Source: Aquabacterium sp.
GTDB lineage: Bacteria; Pseudomonadota; Gammaproteobacteria; Burkholderiales; Burkholderiaceae_C
DNA: 64,000 bases
NCBI GenBank assembly: GCA_023150345.1
Contig: JAKLLB010000007.1
Location: forward strand, 34,719-98,718
Direction: 5' to 3'
Shown here: piece after piece, positions 45,235 through 53,971 of the stretch
Numbering within the stretch: position 1 is the first letter of the stretch
How the letters are laid out: each line of letters starts with the position of its first letter
Program-made: the position numbers and the translations under genes
Notes under the pieces: model-generated
What the model saw: only the letters and a program-made list of their open reading frames with translations
What the model was told of the DNA's origin: nothing
Databases searched by the model: none

Positions 45235-48198
45235 ATGCCCGACGCGACTCCACCGACCGAAGGCCCGCCGCCGCGCGCGACTGGCGGCGCCGCGGCGCAG
45301 GGGCTGTCGCCACCGGCGCCGGACGCCGCGCTCGCGGCGCGCTGGCAGTTGGACCGTGCCGCGGCCGCAGCTCTGCTGCGCTTCTCCATATTCGCCAACG
45401 TGCTGGGGCTGCCGCTGCCGCTGCTCTATGGCGGACTCACCCCGGCCCGGCGCCTGTGGATGATGGTTCTCCTGGTGGCCATGCTGGGCATGCAAGTCAC
45501 GGTCAGTCGCCTGCTCGACCGCCGCCCGCACGCATTGACGGTGACCACGCTGTGCATGCTCAGCGTGATGTTGGCGATGATGCAGTTCGCGATGGGCGTC
45601 GGCGTGCAGGGCCAGGCGCAGGGCTTGGCCGCGCTGCTGGTGGTGCTGGCCGGCGTGCTGGCCGGCACGCGTGCAGCGTGGGGCCTGGCGGCGTTGAACC
45701 TGGCATGCGTCGCGCTCCTGTACGGGGTCGAAATGGCGGGCGTGATCCCTGGGCGCACGCTCCTGGCCCAGCAACCGACGATCAACCGCGCGATCACGCT
45801 GTCGTTGGTCATCACTTGCGGCCTGCTGGCGGCGCTGGTGCTGGCGCGGCAGTACCTGCACGCTCTGGACGAAGCGGCCCTGCAGCGCGAGCGGCTGGAC
45901 GGGATGCTGCGCATCGGCACCGACTGGATCTGGGAGCAAGATGCCCTGGGTCGATTCACGTTCGTGTCGCCCTCGTTCACCCAGCGCACCGGCCTGGCAC
46001 CAGACCGCGTGTTGGGTCGTGCACTGTGGGACCTGCCGGACGTGCAGGCGCCCGAGCCAGGCTGGCAGGCGCTGCGCCAGGCCTATGACGCCCGGCATCC
46101 CCTGCGCGACGAGCTGCTGCGCATGCAAGCCGCCGATGGTCGCCGTTTGCTGGTGGCCGTGACCGCCGAACCCTGGTACTCGCCCACCGGCAAGCTGCTG
46201 GGCTGGCGCGGCGCGGGCCATGAGGTGACACGGCTGATGGAGGAGGCGCAGCGTCGGCGCGAGTCCGAAGACGTCCTGTTGCGCATCTTCGACACCACGC
46301 CCGACGGCTTGGCGGTGAGCACGCTCGACGAAGGCCGCTTCCTGATGGTGAATCGGCACTTCGCCGCCATGCTCGGCCGCACGCCCGAGGACATCGTCGG
46401 CCGTACCTCGGTTGAAATCGGCTACTGGCGCGACGCCGCCGAGCGCGAACCGTTCCGGTCGGAACTTGGCGCCCGCGGCCAAACGCAGTTGCGCGCGCAC
46501 CGCCTGTACACCGCCACCGGCGCCGAGGTGGCGGTGCTGACCTCGGCCGCACTCATCATGTTGCACGAGCGCGCGCATGTGGTCACGGTGGCGCGCGACG
46601 TGACCGAAGTCGAGCGCGAGCGACACGAGATCGGCAGTGTGCTGGAGCACGCTCCCTTGGGCATCGCACTGGCCCGCGACCATGTGTTGCGGCGGGTGAA
46701 CCCGGCGTTCGAGCAGTTGCTCGGCTACCCGCCGGGAACGCTGGCCGGGCGCGCTGCACATGAGATCTTCTCGCGGGAGCGCGACCACGCCACTTACCTG
46801 TCCATCGCGGCGCAGGCACTGGAACCCGGTGGGGTGGAACGCGAGCTGCGCTGGCCGCAGCCCGACGGGGTCATGCGCGAAGTCTGGCTGCGCGGCGTCC
46901 CGGTCGACCCTCAGCGACCCGGCGACGGCGTGGTGTGGCTGGCACAAGACGTCGCCGAGCGCCGCCGCGCGCAGAGGCAACTTGCCGAGGCCAAGGAGCA
47001 GGCGGAGTCGGCCAGCCGTGCCAAGAGCGCATTCCTCGCAACGATGAGCCACGAGATGCGCACGCCGCTCAACGGCACGCTGGGCATGATCCGTTTGGCC
47101 CGCGGCGAGACCGCCGATGCCACGCGCCGCGACGAGTACCTGCGCCATGCCGAAGCCAGTGGCCAGGCGCTGGCACAGATCATCTCGGACGTGCTGGACT
47201 TGTCGCGCGTCGAGGCCGGACGTCTGCAGTTGGAGCACACCCGCTTCGACCTGCACGCGCTGGCGCAGTCGGTGCATGCCGTGCACCTGCCGCAAGCGCA
47301 GGACCAGGGCCTTGCATTCACTCTGGTCATCGAGCCCGGCGTGCCGCGACTGGTGGACGGCGACCCGGTGCGCGTGCGCCAGATCCTGGTGAACTATGTC
47401 GGAAATGCGCTGAAGTTCACCCCGTCGGGCTCGGTGGAACTGCGCCTGGCGCCATGCGATCGTCCCGCCGACGCACCCGCCGGCACGGTGGGCGTGCGCC
47501 TCAGCGTGACCGACACCGGCATCGGCATCGACGACGCGACCCGCGCACGGCTGTTCCAGCCCTTCGAGCAGGCCGACACTTCGACCACCCGCCGCTTCGG
47601 GGGCACCGGACTGGGGCTCTCGATCTGCCGCGAGCTGGCGCGGCTGATGGGCGGGCGCGTCGACGTGCACAGCACGCCCGGCCAGGGCAGCGAGTTCATC
47701 GCCGAAGTGCCGCTGATGCCGTCAACCGGCGCGCCGGATGCCACCTCGCCCGTCGCGAGCGACACGCCATTGGTCGGCCGCCGCATCCTCGTGGCCGAAG
47801 ATCACCCGGTGAACATGATCATTGCCGCCGAGACGCTGCGGCGCTGGGGCGCCGAAGTGGACGAAGCCACCGACGGCGCCTTGGCGTGCGAGCAGGTGCA
47901 GCGCGCCCGCGATGAGGGCCGCCCCCACCACGCCGTGCTGATGGACATGCACATGCCGGTTCTCAACGGCATCGAGGCCACGCGGCGCCTGCGCCAGAAG
48001 GTGCCGGCGAACGAGCTGCCCATCGTCGCGTTGACCGCGGCCGCCCTGGCCAGCGAGCAGCAGCAGGCGCTGAACGCCGGCATGAACGACTTCGTCACCA
48101 AGCCCATCGATCCGGCGCAGTTGCTGCTCGCGCTGCAACGGGCCTGGAACTCGGGCGACTCTCCGATGAATGCGGGCGATCCCCGGAGCGCCACCTGA
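45235..48198 (+). CDS. Membrane-bound multi-PAS hybrid histidine kinase
   Basis: 987 aa, start at ATG 45235. About five to six N-terminal membrane helices (about residues 45-205; for example LWMMVLLVAMLGMQV and ITLSLVITCGLLAALVLA). Three PAS domains follow (starts at about 220, 345 and 465). HisKA has FLATMSHEMRTPLNG, HATPase has NYVGNALKFTPSG, DTGIGIDDATRA and GTGLGLSICREL, and the receiver has ILVAEDHPVNM, MDMHMPVLNG and FVTKPID. It is divergent from the sigma54 activator with 93 nt between; a functional link is possible but not shown, as the activator has a PAS domain rather than a receiver. Confidence 0.9.
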   Translation: MPDATPPTEGPPPRATGGAAAQGLSPPAPDAALAARWQLDRAAAAALLRFSIFANVLGLPLPLLYGGLTPARRLWMMVLLVAMLGMQVTVSRLLDRRPHALTVTTLCMLSVMLAMMQFAMGVGVQGQAQGLAALLVVLAGVLAGTRAAWGLAALNLACVALLYGVEMAGVIPGRTLLAQQPTINRAITLSLVITCGLLAALVLARQYLHALDEAALQRERLDGMLRIGTDWIWEQDALGRFTFVSPSFTQRTGLAPDRVLGRALWDLPDVQAPEPGWQALRQAYDARHPLRDELLRMQAADGRRLLVAVTAEPWYSPTGKLLGWRGAGHEVTRLMEEAQRRRESEDVLLRIFDTTPDGLAVSTLDEGRFLMVNRHFAAMLGRTPEDIVGRTSVEIGYWRDAAEREPFRSELGARGQTQLRAHRLYTATGAEVAVLTSAALIMLHERAHVVTVARDVTEVERERHEIGSVLEHAPLGIALARDHVLRRVNPAFEQLLGYPPGTLAGRAAHEIFSRERDHATYLSIAAQALEPGGVERELRWPQPDGVMREVWLRGVPVDPQRPGDGVVWLAQDVAERRRAQRQLAEAKEQAESASRAKSAFLATMSHEMRTPLNGTLGMIRLARGETADATRRDEYLRHAEASGQALAQIISDVLDLSRVEAGRLQLEHTRFDLHALAQSVHAVHLPQAQDQGLAFTLVIEPGVPRLVDGDPVRVRQILVNYVGNALKFTPSGSVELRLAPCDRPADAPAGTVGVRLSVTDTGIGIDDATRARLFQPFEQADTSTTRRFGGTGLGLSICRELARLMGGRVDVHSTPGQGSEFIAEVPLMPSTGAPDATSPVASDTPLVGRRILVAEDHPVNMIIAAETLRRWGAEVDEATDGALACEQVQRARDEGRPHHAVLMDMHMPVLNGIEATRRLRQKVPANELPIVALTAAALASEQQQALNAGMNDFVTKPIDPAQLLLALQRAWNSGDSPMNAGDPRSAT

Positions 48199-48259
48199 CC
48201 ACCTTGGGTTTGGTCGTTCCTCTGGGGCCCGCGTGACCGGGGCGGTATCCTCGCGCGCC

Positions 48260-49960
48260 ATGTACCTGCATCGCTACGGGTTGTCGCGCGAGCCGTTCTC
48301 GATCGCGCCCGATCCGCGCTTCCTCTACCTGAGCGATCGTCACCGCGAGGCCCTGGCGCACCTGCTGTACGGGCTCCAGGGCAACGGCGGTTTCGTCATA
48401 CTGACCGGCGAGGTGGGTGCCGGCAAGACGACGCTGTGCCGGGGACTGCTCGAGCAAGCCGATGTGCACGGTCGGATCGCGTACATCTTCAACCCGCGGC
48501 TCACCGAACTGGAGCTGTTGCAGACGGTGTGCGACGAGTTCGGCCTGGAGGTCGAAGCGTCGAGCCGCAGTTCGATCAAGGCGCTGATCGACACCCTCAA
48601 CGCGTTCCTGTTGGCCGAGCACACCGGCGGGCGGCGCTGCGTGCTGGTCATCGACGAAGCGCAGAACCTCAGCGATGGCGTACTCGAGCAGTTGCGACTG
48701 CTCACCAACCTCGAGACGACCGAGCGCAAGCTGCTGCTCATCGTGCTGGTCGGCCAGCCGGAGTTGCGCGAGATGCTGGCCCGCCCGCAACTGGCCGCCC
48801 TGGCGCAACGTGTGATCGCGCGCTACCACCTCGAGCCGTTGTCGGCGGCGGACACGCGGGCCTATGTGCGCCACCGCCTTCGCGTGGCCGGTGCGACCGA
48901 TCCCCTGCCGCTGGGCGATGCGGCGGTGGCGCGCGTGCACGCGATCACCGCAGGCGTGCCGCGCAGAATCAACCTGCTGTGCGACCGGGCCCTGCTTGCC
49001 GCTTACGCAGCGGACTGCGATCAGGTCGAGCCGGGCCAGCTGGATGCTGCGGCCGCGGAAGTCGGCCTTGGTGCCGCACGGGCCACCCCGGATGGCGGGA
49101 TCCCGGCGTGGCGGCTGGCTGCGATGAGCGCCGCCTTCGGTGCGGCCATCGGCGCCGTCGGCCTGGCGATGTGGTGGCACGGTCGTGCGCCGCCATCGGC
49201 CACGCCCGTGGCGGCCAGTGCCCCGGCAGTCGACCGCCGCTTGGCGATTGCACCCACCCCGACGGCGAGTCGTCCGACCGGCGCAGTCGATGCACGCGCA
49301 TCGGATGCCGATCGCCCGAACCCGCCCGCGCTCGCGACAACGCTGCACCGCACCCACCTGCCCGAACTGTGGCCGCGCCTGCATGCCGATATCGACGACG
49401 CATGGCACCAGCTGGCACGACACTGGAGCGTGACATCGCCAGCCGCGCAAACTGGCAGCGCGCCGGCCACAAGCCGCGACTGCCCCGTTTCCGCTCCGCT
49501 GCGTTGCTGGCGCGGCACCATCACGCTGGCGCAGGCGATGGCACTGGACCGCCCCGCCCTGCTGCTGCTGCGTGATGCAGTGGGCGCCGAACGCGCGGTA
49601 CTGCTGCGCTCGCTTGGCGCCCAGGATGTCGTCGTCGAGACCAGCGCCGGCGTTTGGCAGTTGTCGAGGGCCGAGCTGGCCCAGGCCTGGAGCGGCGACT
49701 ACGCCACGCTGTGGCGCTCACCCGAGGGCTGGCCCGCGCAGGGCACGCCCGAGCCGACCGATGCAATCGTTGCGTGGCTGGAGCAGCAACTGGACGCGGC
49801 GATGCCACGCGATGCCAGCGTCCCATCGCCAAGCTGGCGCGAGCGGCTCATGCGATTTCAGCGCGCGCAGGGCCTCAAGCCCGACGGTCTGCCCGGGCCC
49901 ATGACCGTGATGCAGTTGAACCGCGCGCTCGGCGTGCACGAGCCGCGGCTGGAACACTAG
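48260..49960 (+). CDS. ExeA/GspA-type AAA ATPase with C39-like and peptidoglycan-binding domains
   Basis: 566 aa from ATG 48260 (MYLHRYGLSREPFSIAPDPR, the classic ExeA N-terminus). AAA domain with Walker A GEVGAGKTT (about residue 47) and Walker B VLVIDEAQNLS; a single membrane helix at about 300-318; a periplasmic region with a degenerate C39-like segment (CWRGTITLAQAMALDRPALL); and a C-terminal peptidoglycan-binding motif (LMRFQRAQGLKPDGLPG). ExeA works with GspB/ExeB to place the type II secretin through peptidoglycan. GspB follows after 9 nt; no other gsp gene is in the window. Confidence 0.88.
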   Translation: MYLHRYGLSREPFSIAPDPRFLYLSDRHREALAHLLYGLQGNGGFVILTGEVGAGKTTLCRGLLEQADVHGRIAYIFNPRLTELELLQTVCDEFGLEVEASSRSSIKALIDTLNAFLLAEHTGGRRCVLVIDEAQNLSDGVLEQLRLLTNLETTERKLLLIVLVGQPELREMLARPQLAALAQRVIARYHLEPLSAADTRAYVRHRLRVAGATDPLPLGDAAVARVHAITAGVPRRINLLCDRALLAAYAADCDQVEPGQLDAAAAEVGLGAARATPDGGIPAWRLAAMSAAFGAAIGAVGLAMWWHGRAPPSATPVAASAPAVDRRLAIAPTPTASRPTGAVDARASDADRPNPPALATTLHRTHLPELWPRLHADIDDAWHQLARHWSVTSPAAQTGSAPATSRDCPVSAPLRCWRGTITLAQAMALDRPALLLLRDAVGAERAVLLRSLGAQDVVVETSAGVWQLSRAELAQAWSGDYATLWRSPEGWPAQGTPEPTDAIVAWLEQQLDAAMPRDASVPSPSWRERLMRFQRAQGLKPDGLPGPMTVMQLNRALGVHEPRLEH

Positions 49961-49969
49961 GGCTTGCCC

Positions 49970-50704
49970 ATGTCCATTGTGCTCGAGGCCCTGCGCCGCG
50001 CCGACCGTGAACGTCGGCAGGCCTCCCATGCCGACGGTCTCGGCGAGATCGTGCTCCAGCCTGCCGACGCGCCGACGACGGCGCCCACGACGACGGCCGC
50101 GGCGTACCACCGATGGGCATGGGGCGTGGTGGCGGCCATCGTGGCCATCGTGGCCGTCGCGGCCATCGGCGCTGTCGCCTGGTCATGGCGGTTCGGCCCG
50201 CATCGACCCGACCCTGGCGTCGCACGCTCGATGCCGAGCGCAAGCAACGCAACCGCTGCGACGGCCACGTCGGCCACGTCGGCCGCGTCGGCCGTGGCCA
50301 TGCCGCGGTCGCAGCAGTCCGCCGGTCATGCATCTCCGGCTGCGGCCGCTGGAGCGTCGGTTGCCGCACCTGCGGCGCACGCTCGCGCAGCGCGCGACGC
50401 GTTGCCACCGCTGCCCGCCGCCCAACCCCAAGCCGACCGGCCGGTGGTTTCCACGCCCAGCCCTGCGCCTGCGCTCGAGGCGGCGGCAACCGGCCCGGTG
50501 CCCGAGCGCTGGCGCGGGCGGCTGGCGCAGTGGCGATTCGGCGGCGCCCTGGACTCGACCGATGCGGCCCGCCGCATGGTGTTCATCGATGGCCAGCTCT
50601 ACCGCGAAGGCGATGAGCCCACACCGGGTTTGAAGATCGTGCGCATCCGGCTGCGCAGCGCGCTGTTCGAGGCCGAGGGGCGGCGCTTCGAGTGGACGTA
50701 TTAG
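49970..50704 (+). CDS. gspB: GspB-type general secretion protein
   Basis: 244 aa from ATG 49970 (MSIVLEALRRADRERRQ), the conserved cytoplasmic N-terminus of GspB. One membrane helix at about residues 47-70, a long Ala/Ser/Pro linker, and a C-terminal GspB domain (RMVFIDGQLYREGDEPTPGLKIVRIR, ending FEAEGRRFEWTY). Partner of the upstream ATPase in peptidoglycan handling for secretin assembly. An upstream TTG (49964) would add two residues only. Confidence 0.87.
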   Translation: MSIVLEALRRADRERRQASHADGLGEIVLQPADAPTTAPTTTAAAYHRWAWGVVAAIVAIVAVAAIGAVAWSWRFGPHRPDPGVARSMPSASNATAATATSATSAASAVAMPRSQQSAGHASPAAAAGASVAAPAAHARAARDALPPLPAAQPQADRPVVSTPSPAPALEAAATGPVPERWRGRLAQWRFGGALDSTDAARRMVFIDGQLYREGDEPTPGLKIVRIRLRSALFEAEGRRFEWTY

Positions 50705-50815
50705 GGGCGGCTCGCACCGGTCTACGCCGGCCGACGCCGGTCCTCAGGGCGAGCGAGCGAGCGCACCCACCGTTCACGTGCCGCCAGCCCTCTCCTGCCA
50801 GTCTCCGAGCATTGC

Positions 50816-50834
50816 TATAATGCGAATCGTTATC
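50816..50834. promoter_or_regulatory. Fur box upstream of the ftr operon
   Basis: The 19-bp site starting TATAATGCGAATC matches the Fur consensus (GATAATGATAATCATTATC) at 15 of 19 positions and overlaps a TATAAT -10-like hexamer at 50816-50821. It lies 82 bp before the ftrA start, so iron repression of the operon is expected. Confidence 0.85.
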
Positions 50835-50916
50835 GTTTGCGTGACTGTTTTTGTATTCCCGACACTCGCTCAGGGACCTGCACCCGTCGACATCTCGAAC
50901 CCCAAGGACTCCGTTC

Positions 50917-51352
50917 ATGCGCTACATCCGCTCCCTCATCCTGGTCTGCACAGCCGCCTGGGCAACCGCGGCGGCTGCCCTCGAATACCCGAGAAGCCGA
51001 CATCCACGCCCTGGCGAACAACCCGAACGGCATCCCCGAGGGGTTCTGGGTGCCGCACATCCTGGTGAAGTACGAACTGACCAAAGTCGGCTCGAACGAG
51101 GTCATCAAGGGCGACATGATGCCGATGGTCGCCTCCGACGGCCCGCATTACGGCGACAACGTCAAGCTCAAGGGCCCGGGCAAGTACAAGCTGAAGTTCA
51201 TCGTCTATCCGCCCAGTGCCAAGGAGAACCCCACCGGCCACATGTTCGGTCGCCACACCGACCGCGCCACGGGTGTGCGGCCGTGGTTCAAGCCGGTCGA
51301 AGTCGAGTGGGAGTTCACCTATGCCGGCATCGGCAAGAAGGGCGGCTACTGA
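50917..51352 (+). pseudogene. ftrA: ftrA/P19-type periplasmic iron-uptake protein, internally deleted and frameshifted
   Basis: Homologues (FtrA, Campylobacter P19) bind copper and iron and feed the FtrC permease. The signal peptide is encoded in one frame from ATG 50917 (MRYIRSLILVCTAAWATAAA, then LEYP). The mature domain continues in another frame from about 50990 (READIHALANNPNGIPEGFW), through FWVPHILVKYELTKVGSNEV, MMPMVASDGPHYGDN, FGRHTDRATGV, to EFTYAGIGKKGGY. About 40 residues normally found between these blocks are missing, including the segment just before EADIH, so a deletion not divisible by three has occurred. The Met and two His of the metal site remain. Either a recent pseudogene or an assembly error; the C-terminal half is otherwise pristine. 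Confidence 0.8.
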
Positions 51353-51354
51353 TC

Positions 51355-52767
51355 ATGCGCAGGACCGCAATGGCGTCGGCGCTGGCCGCCGCGCTGGCAG
51401 GCCCCGCGCTGGCCGCCGACGATGCCGTGATGGCTGAACTCAAGCGCCTGGCGGCACGCGTCGAGGCACTGGAGCAGCAAAACCAGGAGTTGAAGAAGGC
51501 CCTGGCCAGCGAGCGGTTGTCCGAGAAGGACCCCGAGATCGTCAGCCGGATCAAGTACGTCGAGACCCAGGTCGATGCGATCAAGGGCCCGGCCACCAAG
51601 CTCGCCGATGCGCTGGACGGTGTATCCGTCGAGGGCAGCCTCGTGGCCATCGCACAGAGGGCCGGGGCCGGTGCAACCAGCAGCGGCACACGCGAGTCGC
51701 GCATCAACTACCGCGGTGACGTGGGTGTGACGCTGCCCGCGGGTTCGATGGGCGACCAGGAAGGCACGCTCTACACGCAGGTGCGGATGGGACAGGGCAA
51801 TGGCGTCGGCCTGCGCCCCACCTACAGCAGCACGCCCAACACCGGCGCGTTCGAGAAGGCCGAAGGCGCCGACGACTCCTTCGCCATCCTGGCCCAGGCG
51901 TGGTACCAGCTGAAGGTGCCATTGAGCAACAGCGCCCGCAAGGAGGATGCGCGCGAGCACCTGTACCTCACGGTAGGCAAGATCGACCCCTTCGTGTTCT
52001 TCGACCAGAACGCCGCTGCAGACGACGAATCCGCCAAGTTCCTCAACAACGTCTTCGTGCACAACCCGCTGCTCGACTCCGGTGGCGATATCGGTGCCGA
52101 CGCCTATGGCTTCCAGCCCGGCGCCGTCCTGCGCTATGAGAACAGCCGCCAGAAGGGCGGCGAGTGGGCACTGTCGTTGGGTCTGTTCGCGTCCGACGCC
52201 GGCGCCAACTTCTCGGGATCGAGCCGAACGTCCTTCGTGATCGGCCAAGCCGAGATGAACACGCGCTGGAACTACCTGCCCGGGGCGGTGCGGGCCTACG
52301 CCTGGCGCAACGCCCGGGCGGCAAGCTACGACGGCGCGCAACGCGCACATGCGGGCTGGGGCATCTCCGCAGACCAGAAAGTGACCGAGGCCCTGACGCT
52401 GTTCGGCCGCTTCGGGCACCACGCCTCGGGGCTGGTGCGGTTCGATCGCGCCATCACGCTGGGCGCAGAACTGGAGGGCACGCCATGGCGCCGTTCAGCC
52501 GACTCACTGGGCGTGGCTTTCGGCCAGCTGCGCACCAGCCGCGGCTTCCGGCGCGACTCGGCCACCGTCGATGGCGATGGCGACGGGTTGCCTGACCATG
52601 GCTACATGGCCGCGGGCAGTGAACGACAGGCCGAGCTGTACTACCGCTTCAAGCTCAACGATGCCGTCGAGCTGACCCCGAACCTGCAATGGATCGGCCG
52701 TCCGGGCGGCGATGCGAGCGCCCCGGCGGTCAAGCTGGTGGGGCTGCGCGCGACGCTGGGATTCTGA
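51355..52767 (+). CDS. Outer-membrane porin-like protein of the iron operon
   Basis: 470 aa from ATG 51355, 2 nt after the ftrA stop. Signal peptide (MRRTAMASALAAALAGPALAA), then a coiled coil (AELKRLAARVEALEQQNQEL, about residues 25-55) and a beta-barrel resembling OprB-type carbohydrate porins: VGVTLPAGSMGDQEGTLYTQ, GKIDPFVFFDQNAAADDESA, and a terminal strand ending GLRATLGF with C-terminal Phe. Placement inside ftrA-ftrB suggests an outer-membrane channel for the iron substrate, but the family usually moves sugars and the ligand is inference. Confidence 0.8.
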   Translation: MRRTAMASALAAALAGPALAADDAVMAELKRLAARVEALEQQNQELKKALASERLSEKDPEIVSRIKYVETQVDAIKGPATKLADALDGVSVEGSLVAIAQRAGAGATSSGTRESRINYRGDVGVTLPAGSMGDQEGTLYTQVRMGQGNGVGLRPTYSSTPNTGAFEKAEGADDSFAILAQAWYQLKVPLSNSARKEDAREHLYLTVGKIDPFVFFDQNAAADDESAKFLNNVFVHNPLLDSGGDIGADAYGFQPGAVLRYENSRQKGGEWALSLGLFASDAGANFSGSSRTSFVIGQAEMNTRWNYLPGAVRAYAWRNARAASYDGAQRAHAGWGISADQKVTEALTLFGRFGHHASGLVRFDRAITLGAELEGTPWRRSADSLGVAFGQLRTSRGFRRDSATVDGDGDGLPDHGYMAAGSERQAELYYRFKLNDAVELTPNLQWIGRPGGDASAPAVKLVGLRATLGF

Positions 52768-52776
52768 GGATCCGAA

Positions 52777-53127
52777 GTGGCTGCAACTGCAATCCGGCAT
52801 GCCACCGCGCTTGCGCTGGCCATCCTGGGCGCCATGCACCCGCCACCCGGCGCGGCGCAGCCACTGCCCACCTTCGAAGTGGTCGCGCGTGACGGCCGGC
52901 TGAGTCCACCCCGCCTGGAAGTACCGGCAGGCTCGCGCATCAAGCTGGTCATCAAGAACGACGGCAAGAGCCCGATCGAGTTCGAGAACCTGGCCATGCG
53001 GGTCGAGAAAGTCCTGGCGCCCGGGGGAACTTCGTTCGTCGTCCTGCCCCGCCTGAAGCCCGGTGAGTATGAGTTCATCGACGAGTTCCACATGGACACC
53101 GGCAAGATGACGGTGGTCGCGAGGTAG
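52777..53127 (+). CDS. ftrB: Periplasmic cupredoxin-like protein FtrB
   Basis: 116 aa from GTG 52777 with GAGG about 8 nt upstream. Signal peptide (about residues 1-28, ending PGAAQ) and a cupredoxin-1/EfeO-type domain: FEVVARDGRLSPPRLEVPAG, IKNDGKSPIEFENLAM, and LKPGEYEFIDEFHMDTGKM. FtrB homologues are proposed to oxidise Fe2+ for coupled transport by FtrC. The classical Cys ligand is absent, as in this family, leaving Glu, His and Met as candidate ligands. Follows the porin by 9 nt. Confidence 0.88.
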   Translation: MAATAIRHATALALAILGAMHPPPGAAQPLPTFEVVARDGRLSPPRLEVPAGSRIKLVIKNDGKSPIEFENLAMRVEKVLAPGGTSFVVLPRLKPGEYEFIDEFHMDTGKMTVVAR

Positions 53128-53139
53128 GAGATCCGGCCG

Positions 53140-53970
53140 ATGTGGAATGCACTGGTTGTGGTGTGGCGCGAGAGCCTGGAGGCCATGCTGGTCATCGGCG
53201 TGATGCTGTCGTGGATCGCGCGGCAACCCGATCCGGCCATGCTTCGGCGCGGCTTGTGGGCGGGCGTCGGCGTCGGCCTGGGCCTGGCCTGCGCACTGGG
53301 CTGGGCGACCTATGCCGCGAGCAGCGAGTTTGTCGGTCATGCCCTGGAGCGGTTTCAGCTCGCCATGATGCTCGGCGCCGCGGTGCTGCTGCTGCACATG
53401 GTGCTGTGGATGCATGCGCACGGCCCCGGCATGAAGCGCGCACTCGAACAACAGCTCGAGCGCGCCTCCGCGTCCAGCGGCGCCCGGCTGGGCATGGCCG
53501 CGATCACGGCGCTGGCGGTGGCGCGCGAGGGTGCCGAGACCGTGGTCTTCCTGTATGGGCTGGGCATGGAAGGCGACGGCACTGCTGCCGAACCGCTGTT
53601 CGCAGGCGCCGCCAGCGGCTTCGGGCTGGCCCTGATCACCGCGTGGGCGATGGTCCGCGGCGCCCGCTTCCTCAACGTGCGCACGCTGTTCCTGGCCAGC
53701 GAGTTCCTGCTGCTGCTCATCGCCACCGCCTTGTGGGTGGCGGCCGTCGACCGGATGATCGCCATGGACTGGCTGCCCGCGCTGGTCGATCCGCTTTGGG
53801 ACGCATCGGCAATCCTGTCCGACAGCCGCGGCGTGGGCCGCTTCCTGGCGGACTTCATGGGCTACCGCGCGCAACCCGCCGCCTCTGTGGTGATTGCCAT
53901 CGCAGCCTTCTGGGCCTTGGCGCTGTGGCGGATCACCCGCATCGGCCGCATCGGTCGCCCGCATCGCTGA
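53140..53970 (+). CDS. ftrC: FTR1-family iron permease FtrC
   Basis: 276 aa, seven predicted membrane helices. The two iron-binding REXXE motifs are WRESLEAMLVIGV (about residue 10) and AREGAETVVFLYG (about residue 127). Homologous to yeast Ftr1 and bacterial EfeU/FtrC, which import ferric iron after oxidation. It is 12 nt after ftrB and 1 nt before ftrD. Confidence 0.93.
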   Translation: MWNALVVVWRESLEAMLVIGVMLSWIARQPDPAMLRRGLWAGVGVGLGLACALGWATYAASSEFVGHALERFQLAMMLGAAVLLLHMVLWMHAHGPGMKRALEQQLERASASSGARLGMAAITALAVAREGAETVVFLYGLGMEGDGTAAEPLFAGAASGFGLALITAWAMVRGARFLNVRTLFLASEFLLLLIATALWVAAVDRMIAMDWLPALVDPLWDASAILSDSRGVGRFLADFMGYRAQPAASVVIAIAAFWALALWRITRIGRIGRPHR

Positions 53971-53971
53971 C

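Noticed and set aside
43612-47670. A long minus-strand frame extending the sigma54 activator upstream to 47670
   Set aside because: The extension is antisense to the hybrid kinase, lacks domain signals and passes the well-placed ATG at 45141 before the PAS domain.
50851-51352. Programmed frameshifting as an explanation for the split ftrA
   Set aside because: A frameshift alone cannot restore the roughly 40 missing residues between the signal peptide and the EADIH block, and no slippery heptamer or pseudoknot is evident.
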